A stretch of 64,000 nt of DNA, from contig AP026132.1 of NCBI GenBank assembly GCA_030295235.1, positions 713,501-777,500 of the forward strand, given 5' to 3'. This document shows positions 50,216 to 58,839 of the stretch, piece after piece; positions within the stretch are counted from its first letter, which is position 1; every line of letters starts with the position of its first letter. The stretch is from Fistulifera solaris. Lineage: Eukaryota; Bacillariophyta; Bacillariophyceae; Naviculales; Stauroneidaceae. The notes below the pieces were generated by a model that saw nothing but the letters and a program-made list of their open reading frames with translations, ran no database searches and was not told the origin of the DNA. The position numbers and the translations under genes were made by a program.

Positions 50216-51259
50216 ATGAATCAGATATTCCCCCTGTCTCATTTTCTTTGTCATTTCCTGCTTCTGGGATGTTGTAGTGCCTTTTGTAATTTTAAGGCGG
50301 AGAGGAAGCCACTCCTGACGCCCTTATTTGGACGACTCGCTTTCCGTGAAGAGCCGGCGCCGAACGATGATGAAGACGACGAAAATGAGGATTTTTTGGA
50401 AGTCGACGCCTCTCGTTTCAAGGTTCCGCGCTTTCTGACTTTCGGTTTGAATGGAAGATCCGCTCCCGCTCAACGGAAAGCGATCGGTCTTTCTCGATCT
50501 TCTAACGCAACAATACACTATTGCGAAAACTGTGGGACGGAGTACGTTCAATGGGTGGGTCGGTGTTCGACCTGCCAACAATGGAATACACTGCGATCGC
50601 ACAGCGTCCCTAGACGTACAGCGGATGAGATATTGCGGGAAAGGGAGAAGACGCTCAACGCACAAGATGAGGATGCCTCTCTATTCGATGATTCTACCGG
50701 TGACACCTTAGAGATGATTTCAGCATTTGATGTTGAAGAGTATAGGAATAACTTGAACGGAAGTTCTGCAGACTACTCCGAAATGGATACTAATCGTCTC
50801 AATGCCGTGGAAGGCCGTGCTATGACCATTTCTGGAGGGAAACCTGTGGCTGTTGACGCCTTGGTGGTAGCAGGGAGTGGTCTACGAAGTGCAGTGGGAA
50901 TCGATCTTGGGCGCCTTTGCAGAACGCTGGCTATTATGCAAAAGAAGTTTGGAATTGATTTTAGAAAATTTGATGTGTACGTTGAATGCTCGGCTCAAGT
51001 GGGGCATAGTGCTGACCTGGCTGTAATGGGAGCAGTTATGAGTAGCCTTTCGGCTGTTCCTGTCCGAACTGATTCCTTTCTTATCGGGAAGATTGATCTT
51101 CTAGGGGGTCTTCAACCAATAGACGAAGAAAATGATCTGAGTTCTTTTTCCCGTATTGTCTGCGCTAACGAAAAGGAATTTCAGGGCAACACAGTTCTGT
51201 GTCAATCAATATCGGAAGCGCTGGACCAAGTTCTGGTGAGACGCTTTCCAAAGCTTTAG
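50216..51259 (+). CDS. Plastid-targeted RadA/Sms-like protein lacking the RecA-type ATPase core
   Basis: A 347-residue single-exon protein from ATG 50216. The start (SHFLCHFLLLGCCSAFCNF) is a signal peptide with a SAF/C plastid motif. The RadA zinc ribbon is intact: CENCGTEYVQWVGRCSTC followed by QQWNTL (about residues 100-125). The C-terminal ~130 residues match the Lon-like domain of RadA: RSAVGIDLGRLCRTLAIMQ, FDVYVECSAQVGHSADLAV and FLIGKIDLLGGLQPID. The ~200-residue RecA-like part between them is absent: there is no GxxGxGKS Walker A, no KNRFG motif, and the linker is only about 80 acidic residues. Full RadA processes recombination intermediates with RecA. This form cannot be an ATPase motor. 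Confidence 0.8.
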   Translation: MNQIFPLSHFLCHFLLLGCCSAFCNFKAERKPLLTPLFGRLAFREEPAPNDDEDDENEDFLEVDASRFKVPRFLTFGLNGRSAPAQRKAIGLSRSSNATIHYCENCGTEYVQWVGRCSTCQQWNTLRSHSVPRRTADEILREREKTLNAQDEDASLFDDSTGDTLEMISAFDVEEYRNNLNGSSADYSEMDTNRLNAVEGRAMTISGGKPVAVDALVVAGSGLRSAVGIDLGRLCRTLAIMQKKFGIDFRKFDVYVECSAQVGHSADLAVMGAVMSSLSAVPVRTDSFLIGKIDLLGGLQPIDEENDLSSFSRIVCANEKEFQGNTVLCQSISEALDQVLVRRFPKL

Positions 51260-51505
51260 CTCTGCATAACAATGAAGCGAATCGGCCAAAACTCTTGTTG
51301 CTCTCAATTTTTTACGCGTCGCTGGTATGTTCTTCGGGCTGCGCCAGACAATCACCCTCGAACTTTGCAATCAAAGCATCACGCAACAGGCACGCGAATC
51401 ATTATAGGCAAAAAACGGCATTTTTAATCTAATTATATTGAACAAAGCTAATGCTAGCAATTCAAATTGTCATAAACTTTAGTCGATTAAACGCTACATT
51501 AGTTC
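51260..51505. other. Convergent intergenic region
   Basis: A short gap between RadA-like and LtrA-like 3' ends. No gene seen. Confidence 0.4.
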
Positions 51506-53517
51506 CTACACCACGCCTTGGGTAAACGAAGAAGAATTCAAAGATGCGACGGAGTCATAGCCACGCATTTCTCGCTCCACAGAATGGGCCAGTAAGGGAC
51601 TCAACACAGAGGACAGTCGGGAGGAACTTGTGCTTCTTCTTCTCTGATTTATTTCGTCCTGTACTATGTGCTCTTCTTCTTCCAAGGAAACATCGGCTGG
51701 ACGCTGGCAGCAAAACCAAAAGCCGAACGGAGATACACGATAAGCTCTTGAGTGTTCAACACTTTCGTATACAGCAAGTTCCAAACCTTCGTCCAGCCAG
51801 CTCATCACAACAACGACGACTGCAGACCCCGCAAGGGCGAACACAAGCGCAATGTCACTCTGCAGAAGCGACTCTAATGCCCCGTTTCCAGAAATCCCCA
51901 TGCTGGCGGCAGCGGAAATGCCGGCAACCGCGAATAACACCATTGTCTGGATTAGATAAGCACCGATGAAGAGAGCTCGATTGCGAGGGTCAATGGGAAT
52001 ACGTTTCACGTGCATCGACTTGATAAAAAATATCGAGACCAGACTAGCAGCAAAGCCTCCACACACAAGGGACTTCTCTGGTCCTGGCAAGGCTGCCGTT
52101 GCTGCCAAAAAGGAATGGGTCAGAAGATTGAGCCCGGAACCTAGTACCGTGGTACTAAGCAGTAGAAAGAATTGACCAGCGTGGTAGAAGAACGCGGCCC
52201 ATCGGTTTCCGAGCAAGGCGTGATCCTGGGCCAAAGTGTCTGCGTCGTCATTGACATAAAGCAATTTGATGCAGAAAAACAAAAGACAGACGGAACCGAT
52301 GAACGAGTAGTCCTGTAGCTTTGGCGTTTGGTAGGCAAAAAATTCACTCGCGACTACAACAACACTCTGTAGCAAAAATCCAAGCAAAGAATGAAAAGCA
52401 AGCCACGCTTGGACGCAGCAGCTTTAGTGGTAATAAGAAAAAATGAGCTTGAGTGAAAATTATGTGTAGCAAAAGAATAACGTAGCGAAAGTACACGTAC
52501 CATGAAAATCGTTCGCCAAAAATGCTCTAGGTATTCTCAATCCAGCCAAAGCAAGAGCCCCGACAAAGATGGTCCACCGAAAGTCCCAGTCCATTGGCTG
52601 GCCAAAAACTCCATACAACCAAACTCCCGCCTCACAAGCCGTCATTATGATGTTAAATGTGGCGTGATGCGTCAAATTGCGCCTCAAGAGAATGGTGGCA
52701 GGATCCGTAGAGTCGCCTTCGGATCGTGCTGCGAAAAGAACGCGCAAGTACAAACCGCAATGCAATAACGCTATGGCCGCGGCCATGATCATAATGCGAT
52801 TGGCATCCAGTGACTCGATGGGCGCCTGCACCGAAAGCGACGCAAACAGAACGGCGAAGCACATGAGCAAATGCGTTATTTGAGCACTCAGGTCCGTCGT
52901 GTCAAAGCGCGTCGAGTAGCTGGCTTGCTTGGACCATACATTGAAAAAGATGGCAAAATAGCAGAAGCTACTAAACCCGATCTTGCCCTGTTCACTCATG
53001 GCCACGCCCACACGGGTAAATCCAGTCACAATCACCAGATTGAAGAATAGGTCTGTCAAGGAGATGCTCTCTCGAACCATTACCTTGCCGCTCTTTTCAA
53101 ATCCAGCCGACCCAATGGACGGCAAGACTTGCGGAGCGCGCCAAATTCCTCCCGAATACCAAGCCTTGTCCGAGGACTGGCGCTCCAAAGTACGAGATGC
53201 TTCACCGTTTTTGAAACGACCGAGCTCTTCCGCCAACTTGACGATGGAATGAAAGAGTTTCCGTTTCCCGGCTTTCTCGGTAACGATTTGCTGTTTAGCG
53301 GCAGCCAACTGTTCTTCTAATGTCAGTACCTCAGCTTGGGTCTGTTTCTGTCGTCTTTTCTCGGTGTCTCCTCCGCTTCGGCTTGTCTAAGAACGTACAT
53401 TATGCGTGCATTAGTAAGACTCAAACAAAGAATACCGAAATCAAGTTCGAGACATCGAGATATAACTTTTTCTATCCAAATCTTCCTTACCTTCTTGGGG
53501 TTGTCGGAAGGCGCCAT
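51506..53517 (-). CDS. LtrA-like (low temperature requirement A) polytopic membrane protein, three exons
   Basis: Exon 1 (53517-53491) encodes MAPSDNPKK. The first intron is 53490-53387 (104 nt, GTAAGG...CTTAG, phase 0). Exon 2 opens TSRSGGDTEKRRQKQ and leads into a charged stretch and then LTDLFFNLVIVTGFTRVGVA, the conserved ELFFDLVFV-like block of the LtrA family. The second intron is 52500-52408 (93 nt, GTACGT...CCAAG, phase 1) and joins ANDFH to WLAFHSLLGFLLQ. Exon 3 has further helices (SFIGSVCLLFFCIKLLYV, ALFIGAYLIQTMVLFAVAGI) and a Ser-rich cytosolic tail. About ten membrane segments in all. LtrA is best known from bacteria; its function in algae is unknown. Confidence 0.7.
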
Positions 53518-54225
53518 TTCTGAATCGAATGAAAATTTCACGACAAATGATATTCAAAGATTTTGAAAGATACGAATCTTTGCCCTAGCACTATGACGAA
53601 TTCAAAAGAGACTTTCCGTTTCCAGCGTAGAAAGCGCAGCTTTACCCCTCGTAGAATCAACTCTTTGCTGGGTGAATAACGTTATTGCAGGTTTCAGGGT
53701 CAGGAAGAGAAGACGGTGCAAAAGAGAATCATCATCATGCTGCTCTGTTTTTGTTTTGTTCGGGTTGTCGTCGTCGTCTTTTTTGAAATCCGGCACTCGA
53801 TCACGTTATTCGCATAACAATAGTAGTGCCTGTTGGGCGCCAAGCGGTACTTAGTTTCAAAAAAATTAGTAAGAAATGTCCATTTGTACTATTATCCCAT
53901 AGTGACTGTTACTATGATACTTTATGTTAGTTTTTATTTGGTCGTGAGTGCCGCTCGGTAACGAAAAATACCTATTTCAGTATAGTAGTATTATACTCTG
54001 ATGCTCTATGTAGGTTCTAACGGTCGTGAGTGCCGCTCGATAACGAGATTGTTCCGCAGGCGGCAGGCGAGCTTATTGCGCGAGCAAGCACTCGGAAGCG
54101 TGCTGTTTCACGCGACATGACCGTATAAAACGCAATAATCGCAATCGATGCCTTTTATTCATTCAAAAAAATAATCACGACACAAGAAAGACAACTTTAT
54201 GAAACCTTTCCGACCATAAGGAATC
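53518..54225. other. Intergenic region with short tandem repeat
   Basis: Upstream of both the LtrA-like (minus) and DHHC (plus) genes. GGTCGTGAGTGCCGCTCG occurs twice, at 53940 and 54022 (82 bp apart). The second copy extends the 19-mer shared with 666-684. No gene seen. Confidence 0.5.
53940..54045 (+). repeat. Tandem pair of GGTCGTGAGTGCCGCTCG, 82 bp apart
   Basis: Both copies continue with RTAACGA. The second copy is preceded by GGTTCTAAC, giving the 19-mer found also at 666-684. It lies about 180-285 bp upstream of the DHHC start, so an upstream regulatory element is possible. Confidence 0.5.
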
Positions 54226-54993
54226 ATGGCGGACGAAGGCGAGTCTGTGATCGAAAAGGGAAGCGAGAAAGGGGAAGGAAAAACAGAACGAATCATAGAA
54301 GCCCTCGAAATTGACGAACCCATTCGAACAGCGACGGATCCTCCAGCAGACGACGAAGAAATTGGCAACGATTTAGACGACGATGACTTGAAAGAGTTGC
54401 TACCTGTTTCTTCGCACCGACCGGAACCGAAAAAGCCTCGCTGCTCGTCGTGTTGCATACCCTGTGAAAGAGTTGGGAGAATGACTATATTTCTGCCTCG
54501 CGTGTATTATGCCACTGGATGGGGCATACAAGGACCGCACTGGTTTGGTCCCCCGTGTGTTTTATTTGTGCTCATTCTGGCGACAATACACTTGGTGAAC
54601 GACACTTGGATAGAACGACCGTATACAGCGGTGACCTGCACAATTTTCTCGGTGGTATGTACCTATCATCTCCTTAACGCAGCTTACCGCGATCCTGGGC
54701 TCATACGGGCCAAGATTTCCGAAGAAGAAGCTGGTCGTGATTTCTGTTGGTGTGATTTTTGCAACAATTATCAGCCTCCTGGTGGTGCACACTGTCCGCA
54801 GTGTAATGTTTGTATTGCAGGCTATGATCATCATTGCGTCTGGATGGGACTTTGCATCGGAAGAAACAATTTCAGACAATTCATAAGATTTAATTTAGCT
54901 TGGCTGGTCTATCTGGGGTACGCCCTTGTATGGGTGAAGGTAGTTGGTGCGATTTCAATTTCACATGGACACCACAAAGACGATGAGTCATGA
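54226..54993 (+). CDS. DHHC-type protein S-acyltransferase
   Basis: A 255-residue protein from ATG 54226. The first ~80 residues are acidic (SVIEKGSEKGEGKTERIIEA). Two membrane segments follow (PPCVLFVLILATIHLV and TCTIFSVVCTYHLL), then the cysteine-rich domain: CDFCNNYQPPGGAHCPQC, NVCIAGYDHHCVWMGLCIG and RNNFRQF. The catalytic Cys is in DHHC; it takes palmitate and passes it to target cysteines at Golgi or plasma membranes. After the domain one more helix is present (LAWLVYLGYALVWV) and the protein ends soon after, while most family members have a fourth helix. The end may be real or the result of an undetected slip or intron near 54980. Confidence 0.85.
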   Translation: MADEGESVIEKGSEKGEGKTERIIEALEIDEPIRTATDPPADDEEIGNDLDDDDLKELLPVSSHRPEPKKPRCSSCCIPCERVGRMTIFLPRVYYATGWGIQGPHWFGPPCVLFVLILATIHLVNDTWIERPYTAVTCTIFSVVCTYHLLNAAYRDPGLIRAKISEEEAGRDFCWCDFCNNYQPPGGAHCPQCNVCIAGYDHHCVWMGLCIGRNNFRQFIRFNLAWLVYLGYALVWVKVVGAISISHGHHKDDES

Positions 54994-55194
54994 TGCTTTC
55001 GCCTTTTTACAACTCTTAGCACCATCGTACAATGACATGAGTCCCCACTGTCTAAAGAAGATCACCGTAAATATAAATTAAATCAAATTTAGTATATTAA
55101 AAGCAATTCACAAACCTAAAAGGTTAACTGCTTTTCGCTCTTTCGTCAGAAAGGTCTTTTATCAATGTAGGGAACACGCGGAACGAGAGTCCAT
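54994..55194. other. Convergent intergenic region
   Basis: A short AT-rich gap between convergent genes. Nothing recognised. Confidence 0.4.
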
Positions 55195-56637
55195 CTAGGC
55201 AGTAGCAGCAACCGAAGCGCTACCATGAGCTGCTTTCATAGTGATCTCGCAACTGTTGGCGCTCTTAAACTCGGGGAAAGGCCCTTCCTGCAACGCCGCG
55301 GTGAAAGTATTCTCCCAAGCATGCAACGCCGCTCCACTGTCGCCCAAACCAAGCATCACATCGTCATCGGGAGGACACAAACGGCATCCCCATCCGCCCA
55401 TGTAGAAGTAAGCAGAGGGCTTGGGAGTCTTGAAACGGTTTTTGTTTTTGGGATGTGCTCTGGGGTCGTTCTTGTTGTAGGTCAGCATGTCTTCCGTCGA
55501 CTCAACACCGAGGGCTTCCCCCTTGCGACGCTCGACATGATCAAAATGCAAACCAGAGAGAACCGCATCGCCATTGTCCGTCTTCAAGTGAACCTGATTG
55601 TAAGCCTCCTGAAGAGCGTGGCCGGCGTAAGCGAGAGCCTTCAAACTCAAGTTCGCCTCGTCAACAGCCTTGCAGTCGAATGCCACCTCCACCGGCATGC
55701 CGTCGATGTCTTCCGTACCGTCGACCTCGGATGTGAGCAAAGCAAGATGAGCGTCCGAAGCAAGTTGAGCCACTTTGACGGATTCATCGGAAAGCATGGT
55801 AGCGGATTTCTTCGCAGCGTGCATGTTGATGTCGCATTTCTGGACGCCACTGAACTCGGGGAAGGGACTGTCTCGCAAGGCCTTCGCGTACGCATTCTCC
55901 CAAGCAGTCAACGCAACTCCACTGTCGCCCAATCCAAGCATGACATCGTCATCAGGAGGACACAAACGGCAACCCCATCCACCCATGTAGAAGTAAGCAG
56001 AGGGTTTGGGAGTCTGGAAACGACCTTTGTTTTTGGGATGTGCTCTGGGGTCGTTCTTGTTGTAGGTCAGCATGTCTTCATCCGACTCCAGCCCGAGAAT
56101 GGCTGCCTTGCGACGCTCGACGTGATCGAAGTGCAAACCAGAGAGCATCGCATCGCCACCATCCGTCTTCAAATGCACCTGGTTGTAGGCCTCTTTGAGA
56201 GCACCGGACGAGAACGCCAGCGCTTTCATGCTCAACTCACTCTCCTTGAGACCCTTGCATTCCACCTCGAGTTCGACCGGCATGTCAGCTACCGGAGCAG
56301 GAGCTCCAAGTCTCGCCGCAGGAAGATCATCCCGGAGATGAATGTTGCACGTTGGAAGGATCCCGGTACGTTGAAAGACGTCAAAGGCCACCATCCCCTG
56401 CCACGACAAGACTTGATGATACTTCAGATCATCGCACCCGACGCACTCAATCGTAACCGAATGGATCGAATCATCCGTCAACTGGACATCACCGACAACC
56501 TGGACGTCCTGAATCACATCCGAGACGACTTGGTCGAGCGAGACCGCAGCGGGAATGCCCGAACACTGGACGTTCAGCAACATCGACTCCGAAGACGCCG
56601 AGAAGAGAGAGGCAATGACTCCAGCACCGAAGAACAT
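55195..56637 (-). CDS. Secreted protein with two near-identical ~155-residue repeats
   Basis: A protein of 480 residues from ATG 56637, with a signal peptide (MFFGAGVIASLFSASSES). After a Cys-containing N-terminal region (residues ~20-105; SVTIECVGCDDL) come two copies of one domain, at about residues 115-290 and 315-480. Both contain EAYNQVHLKTD, SGLHFDHVERRK, EDMLTYNKNDPRAHPKNK, PKPSAYFYMGGWGCRLCP and PPDDDVMLGLGDSG. The core of the repeats differs at only a few residues, so the duplication or gene conversion is recent. Cysteines in CRLC and CDI/CEI suggest disulfides. I do not recognise a named family; an abundant extracellular or lumenal protein is likely from the base composition and strong codon bias. 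Confidence 0.65.
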   Translation of the reverse strand: MFFGAGVIASLFSASSESMLLNVQCSGIPAAVSLDQVVSDVIQDVQVVGDVQLTDDSIHSVTIECVGCDDLKYHQVLSWQGMVAFDVFQRTGILPTCNIHLRDDLPAARLGAPAPVADMPVELEVECKGLKESELSMKALAFSSGALKEAYNQVHLKTDGGDAMLSGLHFDHVERRKAAILGLESDEDMLTYNKNDPRAHPKNKGRFQTPKPSAYFYMGGWGCRLCPPDDDVMLGLGDSGVALTAWENAYAKALRDSPFPEFSGVQKCDINMHAAKKSATMLSDESVKVAQLASDAHLALLTSEVDGTEDIDGMPVEVAFDCKAVDEANLSLKALAYAGHALQEAYNQVHLKTDNGDAVLSGLHFDHVERRKGEALGVESTEDMLTYNKNDPRAHPKNKNRFKTPKPSAYFYMGGWGCRLCPPDDDVMLGLGDSGAALHAWENTFTAALQEGPFPEFKSANSCEITMKAAHGSASVAATA

Positions 56638-57985
56638 CGTGGAGACAGGAAAATAAGAACTTGTAAGAGAGAACTGCAACAGATCGTTTGCAATGTGCGT
56701 CAATGCGAATTTATGAGAAGGTTGATTGTCGTTTGCAAAACGTTCGATTTTGTGGTGGGAGTCCTAGATCTTGTGTGGGAGTCCTCATGGAAAGCAATCG
56801 ACGCCCGCCAAGTGGGCGCCAAAACACGCCCGCTCTAAGATCTTACCGATATTTCGATCTTCATTTAGAGAAAAGCAATCACGAGTGCTGCTTTCTGCGT
56901 GAAAGAAAATAGTACAATGAACAAGCATTCGATGCATCATGCACAACATTTCCGGAAACTCTTATTGATGCATTCCCCACATCAAAAGAAACATGAAATA
57001 CGTTTGACGTTTTTTGTCGATCGTTTATTCACGATGTGAGAATAAAAGGAAGCCACGGTCTTGCCCATTGAATGACGTTGCTTCGAAAGTGTGACGGCAT
57101 TCATTGAACATCAACGACGTTTCTCTCGGTTCAGAGAATGGCAATTGAATGAATTGTGACTACCTTAAGAGAATCAACAGATGACATCCTCCGAACCTTT
57201 GAAAGAGGGTCGATGGACTGGTACCGTAAGCAATGCTCAGTTACAAGCAACAATATTCAGAAAGAACATTCATGGGTCAAGCTGACAATCTGTCTGCGAT
57301 TGGTCTTTGTAACGAGGCCGACTCAACGTAGTTACCCCTCCATGTTCTTCCATCATTTTCATTCCCTCCAAGAGCGTCGTCGTTATCTGAGCTCATGTGA
57401 ATAAATCCTGAACGTATTGATGCCTTTTTATCAATTCCGATGACCTATCGTCGCCATGGTCGCCGCGACGTGATGCTGAGCCTTTTCTTACCCTTTTCTC
57501 GTTTTTATCGTGTTTTGCTGATTCGTTACCAGTAGGACAGTCTCATCTTAGTGCTTCATGATGTTATGTTAGGCGATCCTTTAGATGATTGAGCCGTGTA
57601 ATCAATGTCCCTCTAGATCTAATGAAAAGTAATAACGAAATATATTAGTTCATTAATTGGTATGGTTGTACAATGAACAAATAACATATTATTAGGTAGA
57701 CATAGCATTCTAACTCGAAGGGTGTTCATTCATGACTAAAACTCAGTCGTACCAAAGTGCGCATACACATTGTGGGTATAGTCGGTACCAAATGATGCTT
57801 TAGTCGCACTGGTTCGATTGCCACGTCAGCATTGGCTCCGTATGCGACGATCGATGGCAATGCGATGCGACTGCGGGGTCTTTTGCGCCGCCCCATTCCC
57901 ATTCTCGTAACGACGACAAAGCTGCTTGATGATTCTTTCAATCGTAATTACGCAATAATCTGCTCGAGCGTTCTCCCGGGTCGTC
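56638..57985. other. Intergenic region
   Basis: About 1.35 kb with a repeat copy at 57731-57785. Small frames near 57156-57404 have no coding signs. The last ~200 bp is the promoter/UTR of msrA. Confidence 0.45.
57731..57785 (+). repeat. Dispersed repeat copy
   Basis: CATGACTAAAACTCAGTCGTAC, with GACT/AGTC arms retained by a paired change (GACTG/CAGTC shortened to GACT/AGTC), then ACATTGTGGGTATAGTCGG as box 2. Confidence 0.55.
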
Positions 57986-58577
57986 ATGAAGCTTTTCGTT
58001 CCGGTCAGTCTGTTGACATTCGCGCTTACAACCAGTGCGTTTTTACAGAAACCGTCGTTCCGTGCGCTTTCCGGCAACATGGTCGATACATCCTTCGATA
58101 CTTCGTTAGACATGGTCCGCGGCGTCCCCAAATTGTGCCCGGAACTTCCGTTAACTCCTTCTATAGCTGGAAATGAAATTGCGATTATTGCCTGTGGATG
58201 ATTTTTGGGGGCCGCAGCCTGCCCTAAAGGCTGTACCCGGCGTGCAACGATGCATTGTGGGATATTCCGGAGGCTTGCAACCGGATCCGACCTATCAGAA
58301 TATTATGGATTACACCGAAGCTTTGTTGGTCGAATACGATCCTTCAATTATTACTTTTGAGGGAATTTTGAAGAAATGGAGGTCGTTCGGACAGCCGTAT
58401 CCTGCAAAAACACAGTACAAGTGGGCGGTGTTTGCTATGAACAATGAGCAAGCTCGGGTCGCGAACGAATTCTGTGCCGGCGAAAAGTACATTGCGATCG
58501 AACCTGTCACTACATTCTACATGGCAGAAGAGTATCATCAAGATTTCATGAAGAAGACGGGTAATTTAAGATATTAA
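57986..58577 (+). CDS. msrA: Plastid-targeted peptide methionine sulfoxide reductase A, probable selenoprotein
   Basis: ATG 57986 opens a signal peptide MKLFVPVSLLTFALTTSAFL with a SAF motif for complex-plastid import. The catalytic GCFWG motif of MsrA is expected after NEIAIIAC; the sequence reads ATT GCC TGT GGA TGA, with the UGA (58199-58201) exactly at the catalytic Cys position. After it comes T5 (58202-58206); with one T fewer the frame reads F-W-G-P-Q-P and on to VQRCIVGYSGGLQPDPTYQ, VEYDPSIITFEGIL and FYMAEEYHQDFMKK. So the most economical reading is Sec (U) in GUFWG plus a homopolymer over-call. An alternative is Cys (TGT) with an inserted A. MsrA reduces methionine-S-sulfoxide. The motif GHAE is replaced by MDYTEA. 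Sec-MsrA is known in Chlamydomonas. A SECIS-like hairpin lies at 58637-58696. Confidence 0.8.
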
Positions 58578-58636
58578 AGGCCGGCGCGGATGTATTGTGT
58601 CAGCATCAGCCATTCTCGCAACGTGACGTTACTTCG

Positions 58637-58696
58637 ACTGGAATGACGGATGAATTTTCAAACGCCCATGCTGCGAAAAATCGTCTTGATATCAGT
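58637..58696 (+). promoter_or_regulatory. Candidate SECIS element in the msrA 3' UTR
   Basis: 60 nt after the stop. Helix I: ACTGG with CAGT and ATC partners. Core: ATGA (58643-58646) opposite TTGA (58686-58689 area), giving tandem A.G and G.A pairs with a U.U beside them, as in the SECIS quartet. Helix II: CGGATGAATTTTC with GAAAAATCGTC, about eleven or twelve pairs with one A.A mismatch and wobbles. The apical loop starts AAAC, matching the unpaired AA of the SECIS loop. Folded by eye only. Confidence 0.55.
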
Positions 58697-58839
58697 TACC
58701 GGTAAAGTCAAGTTGTTTGAGAAAAATATTGCTTGACAATAACCCCGTGGTCGATTAAAGCATGTTGCTAAACTCGCATCACAGTTCTGACCTTAGACGG
58801 CTTGGTCCTTGTAGTTTTTACAATCACTCACTCCGAAAG

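Noticed and set aside
55225-56838. 537-residue open frame on the plus strand
   Set aside because: Antisense shadow of the secreted two-repeat protein. It mirrors its duplication and has no recognisable domain; the minus strand has the signal peptide and conserved Cys pattern.
57986-58577. msrA as a pseudogene
   Set aside because: Only one disruption is present, exactly at the catalytic codon, all other motifs are intact, and a SECIS-like hairpin follows. Decay would not target that codon.
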